From NCBI GenBank assembly GCA_905194315.1, contig CAJJRX010000014.1, positions 1 through 45,612 of the forward strand: a stretch of DNA of 45,612 bases. The letters run 5' to 3'. Below, in pieces: positions 25,901 to 34,900 of the stretch. Made by a program: the position numbers and the translations under genes. The notes below the pieces were generated by a model that was given only the letters and a program-made list of their open reading frames with translations, was not told the DNA's origin and searched no databases. How positions within the stretch are numbered: position 1 is the stretch's first letter; every line of letters starts with the position of its first letter. The stretch is from an uncultured Sutterella sp. GTDB lineage: Bacteria; Pseudomonadota; Gammaproteobacteria; Burkholderiales; Burkholderiaceae_F.

Positions 25901-26566
25901 TACCGGCGTCAGGGGGTCAAACCCGCGGCGACGATGCGCAGCCGCATCCGCGAATTCAACGACATGATCAGCTGGCTGCGTCTGTTTGTGGAACTCACCG
26001 ACAGAGAGCGTGCCAAACGCACGGCCATCGCCTCCAAGTACAGCGAGCTGCTCAACGAGGCGCACCGCGACACCCTCACAGGTGTGGCGAACCGCCGCGC
26101 GCTGCAGGAGGCGCTCAACCGCGCCGTGCCGCTGCTCTCTGACACGGCCGTGCTGATGATTGACATTGACCACTTCAAGATTCTCAACGACACCCGCGGT
26201 CACCTCTTCGGCGACCGGATTCTTGCAGCAGTCGGTGACGTGCTTCGCCGCAATGTCTCGCACAAGGACAGCGTCTACCGCTACGGCGGGGAGGAGTTCT
26301 GTGTTGTGCTCACGGGGGTGACGGCCGAGCAGGCCAACGATGTGGCGCACCGGCTGCTTGAAAAGGTCCGGGCGATTTCCAGAGATGATGCTGAAAACCA
26401 TTCGCCCAACAGCGCTCTGAATCCGCTCACTATTTCAATCGGCGTGTCCACGGTACTGCAGAGTATCGGCGAGAAGAGCCTTGACAAGCTGATCGCAGAG
26501 GCTGACGAGGCGCTGTATCGGGCCAAAGAGATCGGTCGCAACCGCGTTGTCACAAAACGCGGATGA
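22901..26566 (+). CDS. EAL-membrane-GGDEF cyclic-di-GMP enzyme with inverted domain order
   Basis: This 1221-residue protein would make and/or degrade cyclic-di-GMP. Residues 1-150 are PAS-like and weak. Residues 190-345 look like a degenerate GGDEF fold with no active-site motif. The EAL phosphodiesterase follows (about 385-640). Its signature is ECL (410-412), and E515, D542/D543 (DDFGMG), E599 and Q619 are kept, so catalysis is possible. A membrane helix (about 698-720), an extracytoplasmic helical domain (720-963) and a second helix (965-988) come next. The C-terminal GGDEF domain has GGEEF (1129-1133), an active diguanylate cyclase signature. The I-site arginine is replaced, so product inhibition should be weak. 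It lies between bcsZ and bcsG. Confidence 0.88.
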   Translation: MKRLLAFSQQVFAQDRATLRRMAGLAERPEGRYLLEALPGSASPAFFMGGACPLSGVDAGSIEACFSQTLTLSAPFAREIGLTAGMSQVDIRHLIATPADARLWEAALERLIGGEREVTVTLRLFIAGEIVWSVIRMASLIPLLTAKEEIELPEDDIPRLADAPVAKNAGDMNQPINAEISSEHTGPVQYPPEMLPAYIGSIERLDVPQIAQSLIGKVALRAEEQTAILNDLKRLTERSTLIVTLSGPVVTRHGTLADLIKQHLPATDCPLVAPVTYFGAILVGRALKSTPERLREILSETLSQIRLRYGIDLHPEISILSIPIADSPAALRTAVKTYLEALSVAERPARVLPPASHKPGTIPKGASTGTSLTLSEVVSLTEAIQNDFSGFQLLTQLQVSSKTGYYCGAECLVRLINEAPGMGPGRFVPLLETSPLAIAFGRRIFELSTSLVALFREALKRAHGTPGAHPHATGFRLGVNVSPAQTADSFWSTFVEETLRQNGVQGTNFEFEFTETTRALSLTNLTAWMDKCRALGITWSLDDFGMGYNGIDMMLKGSFDTVKFDRSFVLEALANAQTETFFKYLIQACRAQGATICLEGIEDERILERVQVFMADAWQGYLFSRPEAPRVSAQHVAEPALPGKHTEERNTFEDMSESSTLDELSRVAAEVDATEATETQPPAAAPRQNYRTLPFRPFLAVLFTPLVILLIFTMGMFFTFNADVEKQANRLTREAVTRIISAQASAVRVEQLRSSLTTLSETSDSAQAKTAYNAAKALLSASALDRHGETREGMKTLLSTVETVWQQRQAFDARASEIDNLWQQLYFKMMTISALSAGANPEQLPLIEGVTKELSLQGGQFEAMHTAVARAMDGYGYICSRSAISSRLAFTEDLIIQCRQLRRTEADLHKTIDELASIRQTFVDQIKSMDRDAVALEQHFTDIETRDLVSDIDLVHSLTARYRPWMMVLVGAITLLTLISAIGMLTVLRPIDRLLKALRAYRRQGVKPAATMRSRIREFNDMISWLRLFVELTDRERAKRTAIASKYSELLNEAHRDTLTGVANRRALQEALNRAVPLLSDTAVLMIDIDHFKILNDTRGHLFGDRILAAVGDVLRRNVSHKDSVYRYGGEEFCVVLTGVTAEQANDVAHRLLEKVRAISRDDAENHSPNSALNPLTISIGVSTVLQSIGEKSLDKLIAEADEALYRAKEIGRNRVVTKRG

Positions 26567-26750
26567 CCGCTCCGAGGCCTGTAGAAAAAAGGATTAATAC
26601 ACAAACCGGGAAAAATCCGACATAATGGCAGGACTGAAAGCCTGCGATACGCCTGCTGCGGAAAGTCCTTTCAGCAGAAGCGTTTCGCCTGAAGGCGTTT
26701 CCGGCACCGCCCGGATGTCCGCAGCGTTATGCGAATCTGAAATTTCAAAA

Positions 26751-28454
26751 ATGACGAAATCTGACAAAACAACAAGTTCGAAGTCTGACAAGCGCACTGC
26801 CGGCATGCCGGTCCGATGGGAAGGTGCGGGGATCTGGAATGTCTACTTCCTTGCGAAGTTCGCCCTTGCCCTGGCCGGCTACCTGACGCTGAACCCTGCC
26901 GCCAATGCCGGGCTCTTTGCAGCCGTGGTGTTTCCGATCCGGCACAGGTGGCTCAACCGCCTCCGCCAGGCGGCCGCTGCGGTGCTCGGCTTTGTACTCA
27001 TCTGGAGTGAAAGCTATCTGCCCGCCGGGGATGTGATTGTGAAGAATTTCAACAATCTCGCCGGTTTCACACCGAAGTACCTCTCCGAGCTCGCCCTCGG
27101 ATTCTTCAATCCGATGATGATTCTCTGGACCTTCATCGGGCTTGTGGCCTGGTACTTCCTGCGCGACTGGATCCGCTTCAGCACGATCACAGTCTGCGGT
27201 CTGCTTGTACTGCTTTTCCCGAATCTGAGCACCCTGCTCCCGCAGGGCACGGTTACCGCCGGGGGCGAACCCTCCCAGGTCGCGGTCAGCACGGCTGATG
27301 CGAGCCGCTCGGCACTGATGCCCGCACAGGTGCAGAAACCCGACACCCCGGGGATCAACAGCTGGATGAATGCATTTTATGCGGCTGAGAAATCCCGCCG
27401 CGCCAGTCTGCCTGAAGGACCGGTGGACGTGGCAAGCTCGGGCGAATTTGACATCGTGATGATCAATATCTGCTCGCTGGCAACGGACGACCTTGTGATG
27501 GTGGGTCTTGACAAGGATCCGCTCTGGGGACGGTTCGATGTGCGCTTTACGAAATTCAACTCCGCCACGAGCTACTCGGGTCCGGCCACGCTGCGCCTTC
27601 TCACCGGCGCCTGCGGTCAGCCCTCGCATACCGACCTCTATGAGGAACGCCGTCCGGAGTGTGAAACCTTCAACCGTCTGGCCAAGGCCGGCTGGGAAAA
27701 TCAGCTCTATCTTGACCACAACGGCAAGTACGACGACTATCTCAACAGTCTGCGTTCAATCGCCGGTCTGGAGCCCGAGCTGCAGGATCAGCACCACTAC
27801 CACAAGGCCATGGAAAGCTTTGACGGCTCGCCGATCTTCTCCACCAGGGACGCGGTTGACAACTGGTTCAAAAACCACGCCAAGGGACCGAGCCGCACCG
27901 TCTCGCTCTTTAACCTCGTGACGCTGCATGACGGTACGCGCGACCCGGCAAGCCAGGATCCGATCGAGTACAAGCCGCGCTGCGAAGCGCTGATCAGAGA
28001 GCTTGGCGCTTTTATGGATCAGATCGAAAAGAGCAAGCGCAAAGTCCTCTTTATCGTGGTGCCTGAACACGGTGCCGCGCTGCGCGGAGACAAGGTTCAG
28101 GTGGCCAAGCTGCGTGAAATTCCCTCACCCTCGATCACGCAGGTGCCTGTGTTTGTGAAGTTCTTCGGTCTCTCCGATCCTGAAGCCGCCGGCATCAAGG
28201 GGCAGAGCAGCGTTGATGTGCCGACGAGCTATCTCGCGCTCACAGAGCTCATCGGCCGTACGATTGCCTCGGGCATTTACAGCGACAAGCCGGCCGGTCT
28301 CAACGGTCAGCCCGCCACGCTCAAGACGCTTCTGGCGGATCTGCCCCAGACCTGGCCCGTGTCTGAAAACTCGAGCGCCAAGGTGGTCGATGACTATCAG
28401 GGCAAGGCCTATCTGCGTCTCAAGCAGGGTAACTGGCTGGAGTACAGACACTAA
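26751..28454 (+). CDS. bcsG: cellulose phosphoethanolamine transferase BcsG
   Basis: This 567-residue inner-membrane protein adds phosphoethanolamine to cellulose. The N-terminal part has four or more hydrophobic helices, opening with WNVYFLAKFALALAGYL as in Escherichia coli BcsG. The periplasmic alkaline-phosphatase-like domain shows VINICSL, the nucleophile region NSATSYSGPA, the CGQ.SH segment, MGHNG-like LDHNGKYDD, and VVPEHGAAL. The C-terminus (SENSSAKVV...WLEYRH) also matches. The ATG at 26751 gives an N-terminus the length of the Escherichia coli protein. An ATG at 26625 is possible, but the added 42 residues look non-conserved. A terminator ends the cluster. bcsE and bcsF, its usual partners, are not beside it. 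Confidence 0.9.
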   Translation: MTKSDKTTSSKSDKRTAGMPVRWEGAGIWNVYFLAKFALALAGYLTLNPAANAGLFAAVVFPIRHRWLNRLRQAAAAVLGFVLIWSESYLPAGDVIVKNFNNLAGFTPKYLSELALGFFNPMMILWTFIGLVAWYFLRDWIRFSTITVCGLLVLLFPNLSTLLPQGTVTAGGEPSQVAVSTADASRSALMPAQVQKPDTPGINSWMNAFYAAEKSRRASLPEGPVDVASSGEFDIVMINICSLATDDLVMVGLDKDPLWGRFDVRFTKFNSATSYSGPATLRLLTGACGQPSHTDLYEERRPECETFNRLAKAGWENQLYLDHNGKYDDYLNSLRSIAGLEPELQDQHHYHKAMESFDGSPIFSTRDAVDNWFKNHAKGPSRTVSLFNLVTLHDGTRDPASQDPIEYKPRCEALIRELGAFMDQIEKSKRKVLFIVVPEHGAALRGDKVQVAKLREIPSPSITQVPVFVKFFGLSDPEAAGIKGQSSVDVPTSYLALTELIGRTIASGIYSDKPAGLNGQPATLKTLLADLPQTWPVSENSSAKVVDDYQGKAYLRLKQGNWLEYRH

Positions 28455-28475
28455 GACCCGGGTTCACTGAACGGA

Positions 28476-28515
28476 AAACGGATCGCTTGCAACAGCAGGC
28501 GATCCGTTTCTTTTT
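28476..28515. terminator. bidirectional terminator, end of bcs cluster
   Basis: A perfect 11-bp stem (AAACGGATCGC, 28476-28486 with 28499-28509) is followed by CTTTTT. It sits between bcsG and the convergent AraC-type gene. Confidence 0.88.
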
Positions 28516-28545
28516 CGTGAGTCTCCTCTCTGCGGATGTCTCTTC

Positions 28546-29466
28546 TCAGAGACAGACCACCGTCGAGCGCGGCGCAACGCCGAATTTCCGGCGGTACTCC
28601 TGGACAAACTGACTCGTGGAGGTGTAGCCAAGGCGCTGTGCAATCTGCTCGTTGGTAAGCTTCGTCTCAGTAATCAGATTGCGCGCCAGAGCGAGCCTCG
28701 CGTCCTTGCGGTACTGCAGAGGCGTCTGTCCGAGAAGCTCGCGCACCGCGCGGGTAAAGCGCGAGGCGGTGAGGCCGGCCGCAGCGGCCACGCGCTCAAC
28801 CGGTTCGTCACGGGTGGCGTTGCGCGTGATGAGGCTGATGCCGTGCGCAACCTGCCCGAGCAGTGAATCCGGCTCGCACACCAGCGCCCTGAGGGACTCT
28901 CCCCAGGAGCCGGCCAGCAGCTCGTAGTGCACAACATCGAGCAGCGCATCGCCCAGCACCGCAAGCCGTTCAGGCGACTCGCACAGCGTGAGGAGTTCGC
29001 TGAAATGGTCCAGCCAGCGCCCGTCTGCGGGCTCCGTGCTCACCGGCGCTGCCGAGGCCGGAAGCTGCCGGCTGCCGGAGGCGGGGGCCGCCGGCATCGC
29101 CGCGGCCACTCTGCGCAGCCGCTCCTCACTGATTGTCAGTCCGAGCGTAATCATTTCCGGCGCATCCTCCGCAGCCTCGATCCTGAAAACCGAGGTCTGC
29201 TCAAAGAGCAGTCTCACCATGTCGCCGCGCACACAGCGCACAGTCGTGCCTGCGCCGATGTAGGTGCGCACGCCTGAGAGCTGAAGAAAAACCGTCGGAT
29301 GCTCGTGTCCTGCGCAGAGCTGCTCGCACGGAGGACGCCGCGCGATAAAAAAGCCCTCCAGCGGCATGAGTGTCTTTCCGGCATCCGGCGCAAGCGCCGC
29401 AGCCCGGAGAAAGAGTGACTGCAGCCGTGCCCGGGTGAGCTCTGCGGTAAATGTCGTGTCAGCCAT
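28546..29466 (-). CDS. AraC-family transcriptional regulator
   Basis: This 306-residue protein has an N-terminal cupin-like sensing domain of the AraC_N type seen in YqhC-like regulators (about 30-150), a variable Pro/Ala-rich linker (about 152-165), and two C-terminal helix-turn-helix units (about 205-300; LTASRFTRAVRELLGQTPLQYRK and NEQIAQRLGYTSTSQF). The ligand is unknown. The start is the ATG at 29466 with GAGGTGAC before it; the open frame continues upstream without homology. It is divergent from ppaC and its target is not evident. Confidence 0.85.
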   Translation of the reverse strand: MADTTFTAELTRARLQSLFLRAAALAPDAGKTLMPLEGFFIARRPPCEQLCAGHEHPTVFLQLSGVRTYIGAGTTVRCVRGDMVRLLFEQTSVFRIEAAEDAPEMITLGLTISEERLRRVAAAMPAAPASGSRQLPASAAPVSTEPADGRWLDHFSELLTLCESPERLAVLGDALLDVVHYELLAGSWGESLRALVCEPDSLLGQVAHGISLITRNATRDEPVERVAAAAGLTASRFTRAVRELLGQTPLQYRKDARLALARNLITETKLTNEQIAQRLGYTSTSQFVQEYRRKFGVAPRSTVVCL

Positions 29467-29753
29467 AATAGTCACCTCAAATATTGCCGCGGACAGCGGC
29501 AGAGACTGCCGCAGACCGCTGTTGAGCAAAAAATAGAAAAATCCGCCGGACTTGTCAACTGTCCTCAGCCCGGAGCCCGCCGCCCGCAGCAGGCACAATC
29601 AGTTGAGCGCATCTTCTGTAAAAACCTCTATTCTCAGCTAAAATAAAAGGATTGTCTGCGCAGGAATGCCGCAGCTTACTCTGACAAACGCCGCCTCCCC
29701 GGCCCCCTCGCCTGAGGCGGTTCCTGATGACTTTAAAAAAGAGGACGACAATC

Positions 29754-30677
29754 GTGTCCGCACTTGTACTTGGCCATAAAAACCCCGACTCTGACAGTAT
29801 TGTTTCCGCACTCGCCTGCACCTATCTTTACCAGCAGCGCGGTCTGGACGTCGTTGCAGCCGCTCAGGGCGAGCCTGCTCCCGAAACACAGTTCATTCTT
29901 GAACGCTTCGGCCTCAAGGCCCCCGAAGTGGTGCACTCCGTTGCCGGCCGTGATGTCTATCTCGTTGACTACTCCGACCTGAACCAGGCCCCGGATGACT
30001 TCAAGGAATGCAACCTCAAGGGTATCGTCGACCACCACAAACTCGGTGACGTCACGAGTACCGCTCCCGTCGAATGCATCATCTGGACGGTCGGCTGCAC
30101 CAACACCATCCTCAAGCGCATGTATGACTACATGGGCATTGAAATCCCGGCCAACCTTGCCGGCGCCATGCTCTGCGCCATCCTCTCGGATACGGTGCTC
30201 TTCAAGAGCCCGACCTGCACGCCGACTGACATAGAGGCCGCCCGTGAACTGGCTGCCATTGCCGGCATCGAAGACATCCAGGCCCTTGGCATGGAACTGT
30301 TTACCGCCAAGAGCGCCGTGAAGGGCTGCTCCCCGCGCTCGCTCATCTTCCGCGACTACAAGGACTTCAACATGAACGGCTGCAAGGTCGGTGTCGGTCA
30401 GCTCGAACTGATCAGCCTTGATCTGGTTGCCGACATCAAAGACGATCTGATGGCCGAGCTCGCCAAAGTCAAGAGCGAAGACGGCCGCCACAGCGCCCTG
30501 CTCCTGCTCACCGACATCATGAAGGAAGGCTCCGAGCTGCTCATGGTCTCTGATGATCCCGCCCGCGTGGCCTCCGCCTGGGGCAAGACGAGCAACGGCG
30601 AACCCCTGTGGCTTGACGGCGTGATGAGCCGCAAGAAGCAGGTTGTGCCCAACCTCGAAGAGGCTTTCCGCAAGTAA
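29754..30677 (+). CDS. ppaC: manganese-dependent inorganic pyrophosphatase (DHH family)
   Basis: This 307-residue cytoplasmic enzyme hydrolyses pyrophosphate to phosphate. The metal motifs GHKNPDSDSI, VDYSDLNQ, DHHKLGD and LSDTVLFKSPT are all present, as is the C-terminal DHHA2 domain with the substrate-binding SRKKQ. GTG at 29754 is chosen as the start because AGAGGA lies eight bases before it and homologues begin just ahead of GHKNPDSD. An ATG at 29727 would add nine residues and lacks a good ribosome-binding site. A hairpin (CCGCCTC/GAGGCGG, 29691-29720) precedes it. Family II enzymes are unusual in proteobacteria but occur in anaerobes. Confidence 0.93.
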   Translation: MSALVLGHKNPDSDSIVSALACTYLYQQRGLDVVAAAQGEPAPETQFILERFGLKAPEVVHSVAGRDVYLVDYSDLNQAPDDFKECNLKGIVDHHKLGDVTSTAPVECIIWTVGCTNTILKRMYDYMGIEIPANLAGAMLCAILSDTVLFKSPTCTPTDIEAARELAAIAGIEDIQALGMELFTAKSAVKGCSPRSLIFRDYKDFNMNGCKVGVGQLELISLDLVADIKDDLMAELAKVKSEDGRHSALLLLTDIMKEGSELLMVSDDPARVASAWGKTSNGEPLWLDGVMSRKKQVVPNLEEAFRK

Positions 30678-30698
30678 GCCAGACTCTCTGACATGCCA

Positions 30699-30737
30699 CG
30701 GGCCGGTGCCGCAAAAGCGCCGGCCCGCTTTCTTTTC
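30699..30737 (+). terminator. intrinsic terminator after ppaC
   Basis: A stem of about 11 pairs (CGGGCCGGTGC with GCGCCGGCCCG, 30699-30709 and 30717-30727, one mismatch) is followed by a T-rich tail. Confidence 0.8.
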
Positions 30738-30769
30738 TCTCCCCGGTACAGTACGCCGTAAAGTTGAGC

Positions 30770-30805
30770 AAAAACTAAACGAAAATCTATAAGCGTTTAA
30801 TTTTT
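30770..30805. repeat. AT-rich dyad upstream of ttr
   Basis: The 12-bp arms at 30770-30781 and 30794-30805 match in 11 positions around a 12-base loop. The left arm is repeated directly at 31055-31065. It could be an operator or a weak bidirectional terminator. Confidence 0.45.
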
Positions 30806-31100
30806 GTTAGTCTTATTCAATTAGCCGACCGCCGGTTTCTTCTGAAGCGCTCCCAATCCGGCCCGCTCACCCGTGAGCGACTTAATTCCGAAGACCTACG
30901 ACCGGTACATTGCCCCCGGGAGTCGCCCTGCCAGGGTTCCCGCCGGGTGTTCTCAGCAAAGCGGCTGCTGTTCGGGTGTTTTCGTCTGCTAACAGGGCGC
31001 CGGATCGGCATCTCTCAGATCAGTCTGTTCAGGTTTCGCCTAACAGCAATCAATAAAAACTAAACTAACCCGTTGATTTTCCTGATTTTCCCCTAATCCA

Positions 31101-31114
31101 TTGATTCTGATCAA
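31101..31114 (+). promoter_or_regulatory. FNR/Anr box upstream of ttrB
   Basis: TTGAT-TCTG-ATCAA is a perfect FNR-family site. If it acts at about -41.5, transcription would start near 31149, about 70 bases before ttrB, with GTGCTAGG as the -10 region. Oxygen-limited activation of ttrBA is the expected effect. Confidence 0.8.
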
Positions 31115-31218
31115 AGTGCGTCCGATTGCCGCCCAAACGGTGCTAGGCGACGGGCGGCGACGAAAGATACAATCGAAGCAAGTCTCCGTAACTCCACAGA
31201 CCCCGCACAGGAGAACTC

Positions 31219-31938
31219 ATGCAAATTTCCAAACGAACGCTTCTCAAAGGCGTTGGCACTATCACGCTCGGCGCGAGTCTTGTTCCGCTCAGCTCCCTTG
31301 CCTTCGAACTTCCCAAAGACGGCAGCCGCAAGCGCTGGGCCATGATCATGGATCTGCGGCGCTGCATCGGCTGTCAGGCCTGCACAGTAAGCTGCTGCTC
31401 AGAAAACGCCACACCGCCCGGAGAGTTCCGCACAACGGTTAACCAGTACGAAATTGCCGACCGCCGCCGGGCAGTCAACAATCTTCTGCTGCCAAGGCTC
31501 TGCAATCAGTGTGAAAACCCGCCGTGCGTGCCTGTCTGTCCTGTCAGGGCCACCTTCAGAGCAGATAACGGCATCGTTGAAATCGACAAGACCGTCTGTA
31601 TTGCCTGCGGGCTGTGCGTGAAGGCCTGTCCGTACGAAGCACGCTTTATCAACCCGCAGACGCGCACCGCCGACAAATGCACCTTCTGCTCGCACCGCCT
31701 CGAGGCGGGACTGCTCCCGGCCTGTGTCGAGAGCTGTGTGGGCGGCGCCCGCATCATCGGTGATCTGGCCGATCCAAAAAGTGAACTGCGCAAACTCTTT
31801 GATGCACATCGCGAAGAACTGCTTGTCCTCAAACCCGAGGCCGGCACCAGTCCGCATGTCTTTTATCTCGGGCTGGAAAAGCGTTTCCAGAGCGGCGTCA
31901 AAGGCGAACGCGTACTCGTACTGACGAAAACCATCTGA
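31219..31938 (+). CDS. ttrB: tetrathionate reductase iron-sulfur subunit TtrB
   Basis: This 239-residue ferredoxin-type subunit carries electrons to TtrA. It has a Tat-like signal (SKRTLLKGVG then a hydrophobic stretch). It has four cysteine clusters: CIGCQACTVSC, CNQCENPPCVPVC, CIACGLCVKAC and CTFC with CVESC. Segments such as DLRRCIGCQ, FRTTVNQY, LLPRLCNQC, EAGLLPACVESCVGGARIIG and GTSPHVFYLGL closely follow Salmonella TtrB as I remember it. ttrA starts 23 bases downstream. GGAGAA precedes the ATG. Confidence 0.92.
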   Translation: MQISKRTLLKGVGTITLGASLVPLSSLAFELPKDGSRKRWAMIMDLRRCIGCQACTVSCCSENATPPGEFRTTVNQYEIADRRRAVNNLLLPRLCNQCENPPCVPVCPVRATFRADNGIVEIDKTVCIACGLCVKACPYEARFINPQTRTADKCTFCSHRLEAGLLPACVESCVGGARIIGDLADPKSELRKLFDAHREELLVLKPEAGTSPHVFYLGLEKRFQSGVKGERVLVLTKTI

Positions 31939-31961
31939 GCCCGGACATGAGGACAAAAGCT

Positions 31962-34900
31962 ATGAATAACGAAAGACGGAAGTTTCTCACTGGCGCCGCA
32001 CTCACGGTGACGGGCAGCCTGAAGGCGGCTCATGCCGCCGGGCAGGAAAACGGTGAAACGCTCAAAACAAAGGCGGGCAAAACGGTGCGTGACCGGCTTG
32101 CAGGCAACAGCCTTCAGCCTGAAGGTACGCTGCAGGAGGATAAATTTGTCTCCGCCCCCGGTCAGATTGTCGCGAACACCCAGTGCATGGGCTGCTGGAC
32201 TCTCTGCGGTCTGCGCACCAGTATCGATGTCAAAAACAACCGCGTTCTGCGGGCCACCGGTAATCCGTACCATCCGCTCTCGGCAGACCGTTTCTTTGAC
32301 TATAACCTCCCGATTGAAAAAGCCCAGAAACTGCTCGCACAGGAAACCGGGATGGCCCTTCGCGCCACCGCCTGCGCCCGCGGTGCTGCCCTGGCTGAAG
32401 GACTCACGAGCCCGTACCGCATCACCACGCCGCTCAAGCGCGTTGGCAAACGCGGTGAAGGCAAATGGAAGAGCATCAGCTTTGAAGAGCTCGTCAGTGA
32501 GGTGGTCAACGGTGGCGATCTGTTCGGTGAAGGCCATGTCGACGGTCTCAAAGCCATCCGGGATCTGGAAACACCGGTGGACAAAGACAATCCCGAGTTC
32601 GGCCCTGCCGCCAATCAGCTTCTGGTGACCTTTGCCGGGCCTGAGGGACGTCAGCCGCTTCTCAAACGCTTTGCCAACAACAGCTTCGGAACCATCAATT
32701 TCGGCTCTCACGGCTCGTACTGCGGTCTGTCCTACCGCGCCGGGTCCGGTGCGCTGATGAATGACTTCGAGAAAAACTCGCACGCCAAGCCCGACTGGGA
32801 TAATGCGGAGTACATCCTCTTTATCGGCACCTCTCCCGCTCAGGCCGGCAACCCGTTCAAGCGGCAGGCGCGCTCGCTTGCCGAACGCCGCACAGCGGAG
32901 AATTTCCGCTATGACGTGGTTGCGCCGCGTCTCGAGCTCACCTCGAGCGCAGCAACACCGGAAAACCGCTGGATTCCGGTCACTCCGGGCGGGGACCTCG
33001 CCCTCGTGCTCGGGATGCTTCGCTACATCATCGACAACAAACGCTACAACGAGGCATACCTCACGGTACCCGGCCCCGATGCCATGAAAGCGCGCGGCGC
33101 AGTGAGCTACTGCAACGCCACGCACCTCTTTATCGCAGACATCAGGCATCCGCTCTACGGTCAGCCGCTCACCGAAGCGCTTCTCACCGGCAAAGCCCCC
33201 GGGCAGGAGGAAAAGACACCGGAGAACGCCTTTATCGTCAAAGCGAAAAAAGGAAAACTCTCGGCGGTGCGTGAGGTGACAGAAGCGGAACTCTTTGTCG
33301 ATGAGACCGTGAAACTTGCTGACGGGACGGCTGTGCGCGTGAAATCCGCCATGAGTCTGCTCAGAGAGTCAACCCGCGAAAAATCGCTGCGCGAATTCGC
33401 TGAGCTTGCCGGCACCACGCACAACCAGATCATTGAACTCGCTAAAGAATTCACCAGTCACGGCACCCGGGCAAGTGCCATCACACACGGCGGCACGATG
33501 CACTCGACGGGCTTTTACACCGCCTGGGCCATTCTGCTGCTCAACGTGATGATCGGTAACATGAACAAGGCGGGCGGCATGTGCATGGACGGTGGCAAAT
33601 TCAGGGATTTTGCCCCCGGTCCGCGCTACAACCTCGCCGGCTTCAAAGACATGGTCAAGCCCAAAGGGACAAATCTTGCGCGAAGCAAACGCGCCTACGA
33701 GGCGAGCAGCGAGTACCGCCGTCGCGTCGAGGCCGGCGAGAATCCCTATCCTGCCCGCGCCGCCTGGTACCCGTTTGTGGGCGGACAGCTCACCGAGATG
33801 ATCACCTCGGCGCTGCAGGGCTATCCCTACCCGCTCAAGTGCTGGATCAGTCACATGACAAATCCGCTCTACGGCATCACCGGTTTTCACGCCGTGCGTG
33901 AGAGCGAGCGTCTGAAGGATCCGAAAGTGCTCCCGCTCTTTATCGCCTGCGATGCGTTTATGAACGAGACCACTGCACTGGCCGACTACATTGTGCCCGA
34001 TACGCACACGTACGAGTCCTGGGGCTTCTCCACGAGCTGGGCGGGTGTGCCGAGTAAGGCCTCCACCGCCCGCTGGCCGGTCGTTGAGAGTCCGAATGCA
34101 AAAACCGCGACAGGCGAGACGGTCTGTATGGAAACCTTCATCATCGCTGTGGCCAAAGCAATGGGGCTGCCGGGATTCGGCGAGAATGCCATCACGGACA
34201 ACGAGAAAAAGCCGCATCCGCTCAACACGCCCGAGGACTTCTTCCTGCGCGCGGCGGCCAACGTCGCCTTCGACGGCAAGGCACCTGTGGCTGATGCGCT
34301 TGAGGAGGACTGCAGACTCACCGGTGTGAATCGTCTGCTGCCCGCCCTGAGAAAAACGCTCAGAGCCGATGAGGTGCTCAAGGCCGCCAACGTCTATGCC
34401 AAAGGCGGACGCTTCGCTGCGCGTGAGAGCGCCTGGGAGGGCGACAATATGGCCGCCCGCTGGACGCGCTGTCTGCAGATCTGGAATCCGGTTGTCGCCC
34501 GTGCACGGCACTATCACGACGGCTCGCCTTACCACGGCTGCCCGCGCTACTACCCGGCGCAGTTTGCCGACAGAAAGCCGCTCGAGAGCCGGTATCCGAG
34601 AAAAGACTGGCCGCTCAGACTGATGAGCTTCAAGTCCAACGTGATGAACGCCGCCACCGGCATGCTCCTGACACTGCACGCGGTCAAACCGCAGGGCATT
34701 GTTGCGCTCAACAGAAAGGATGCCGGGCACTACGCGGTGAAAAGCGGCGACACGGTCGAGATCACCACGCCTTCGGGCAGCGCCCGCGCCACTGTGCTGG
34801 TGACTGACGGTGTGGCTGCCGGCACGATCGCTATCGAGCACGGCTACGGACACAAGGCAATGGGTGCTGCCGCCTACGAGATTGACGGCAGAGTCGTGCC

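Larger units (their letters stand above)
30678..31218. other. 541-bp intergenic region before ttrBA
   Basis: No gene is visible. Besides the ppaC terminator it holds an imperfect 12-bp dyad AAAAACTAAACG/CGTTTAATTTTT (30770-30805), a copy of its left arm AAAAACTAAAC as a direct repeat at 31055-31065, and the FNR box at 31101-31114. The length suits a multi-input promoter. Confidence 0.6.

Noticed and set aside
31939..31961. Hidden ttrC remnant between ttrB and ttrA
   Set aside because: Only 23 bases separate the genes, so no remnant can exist there.
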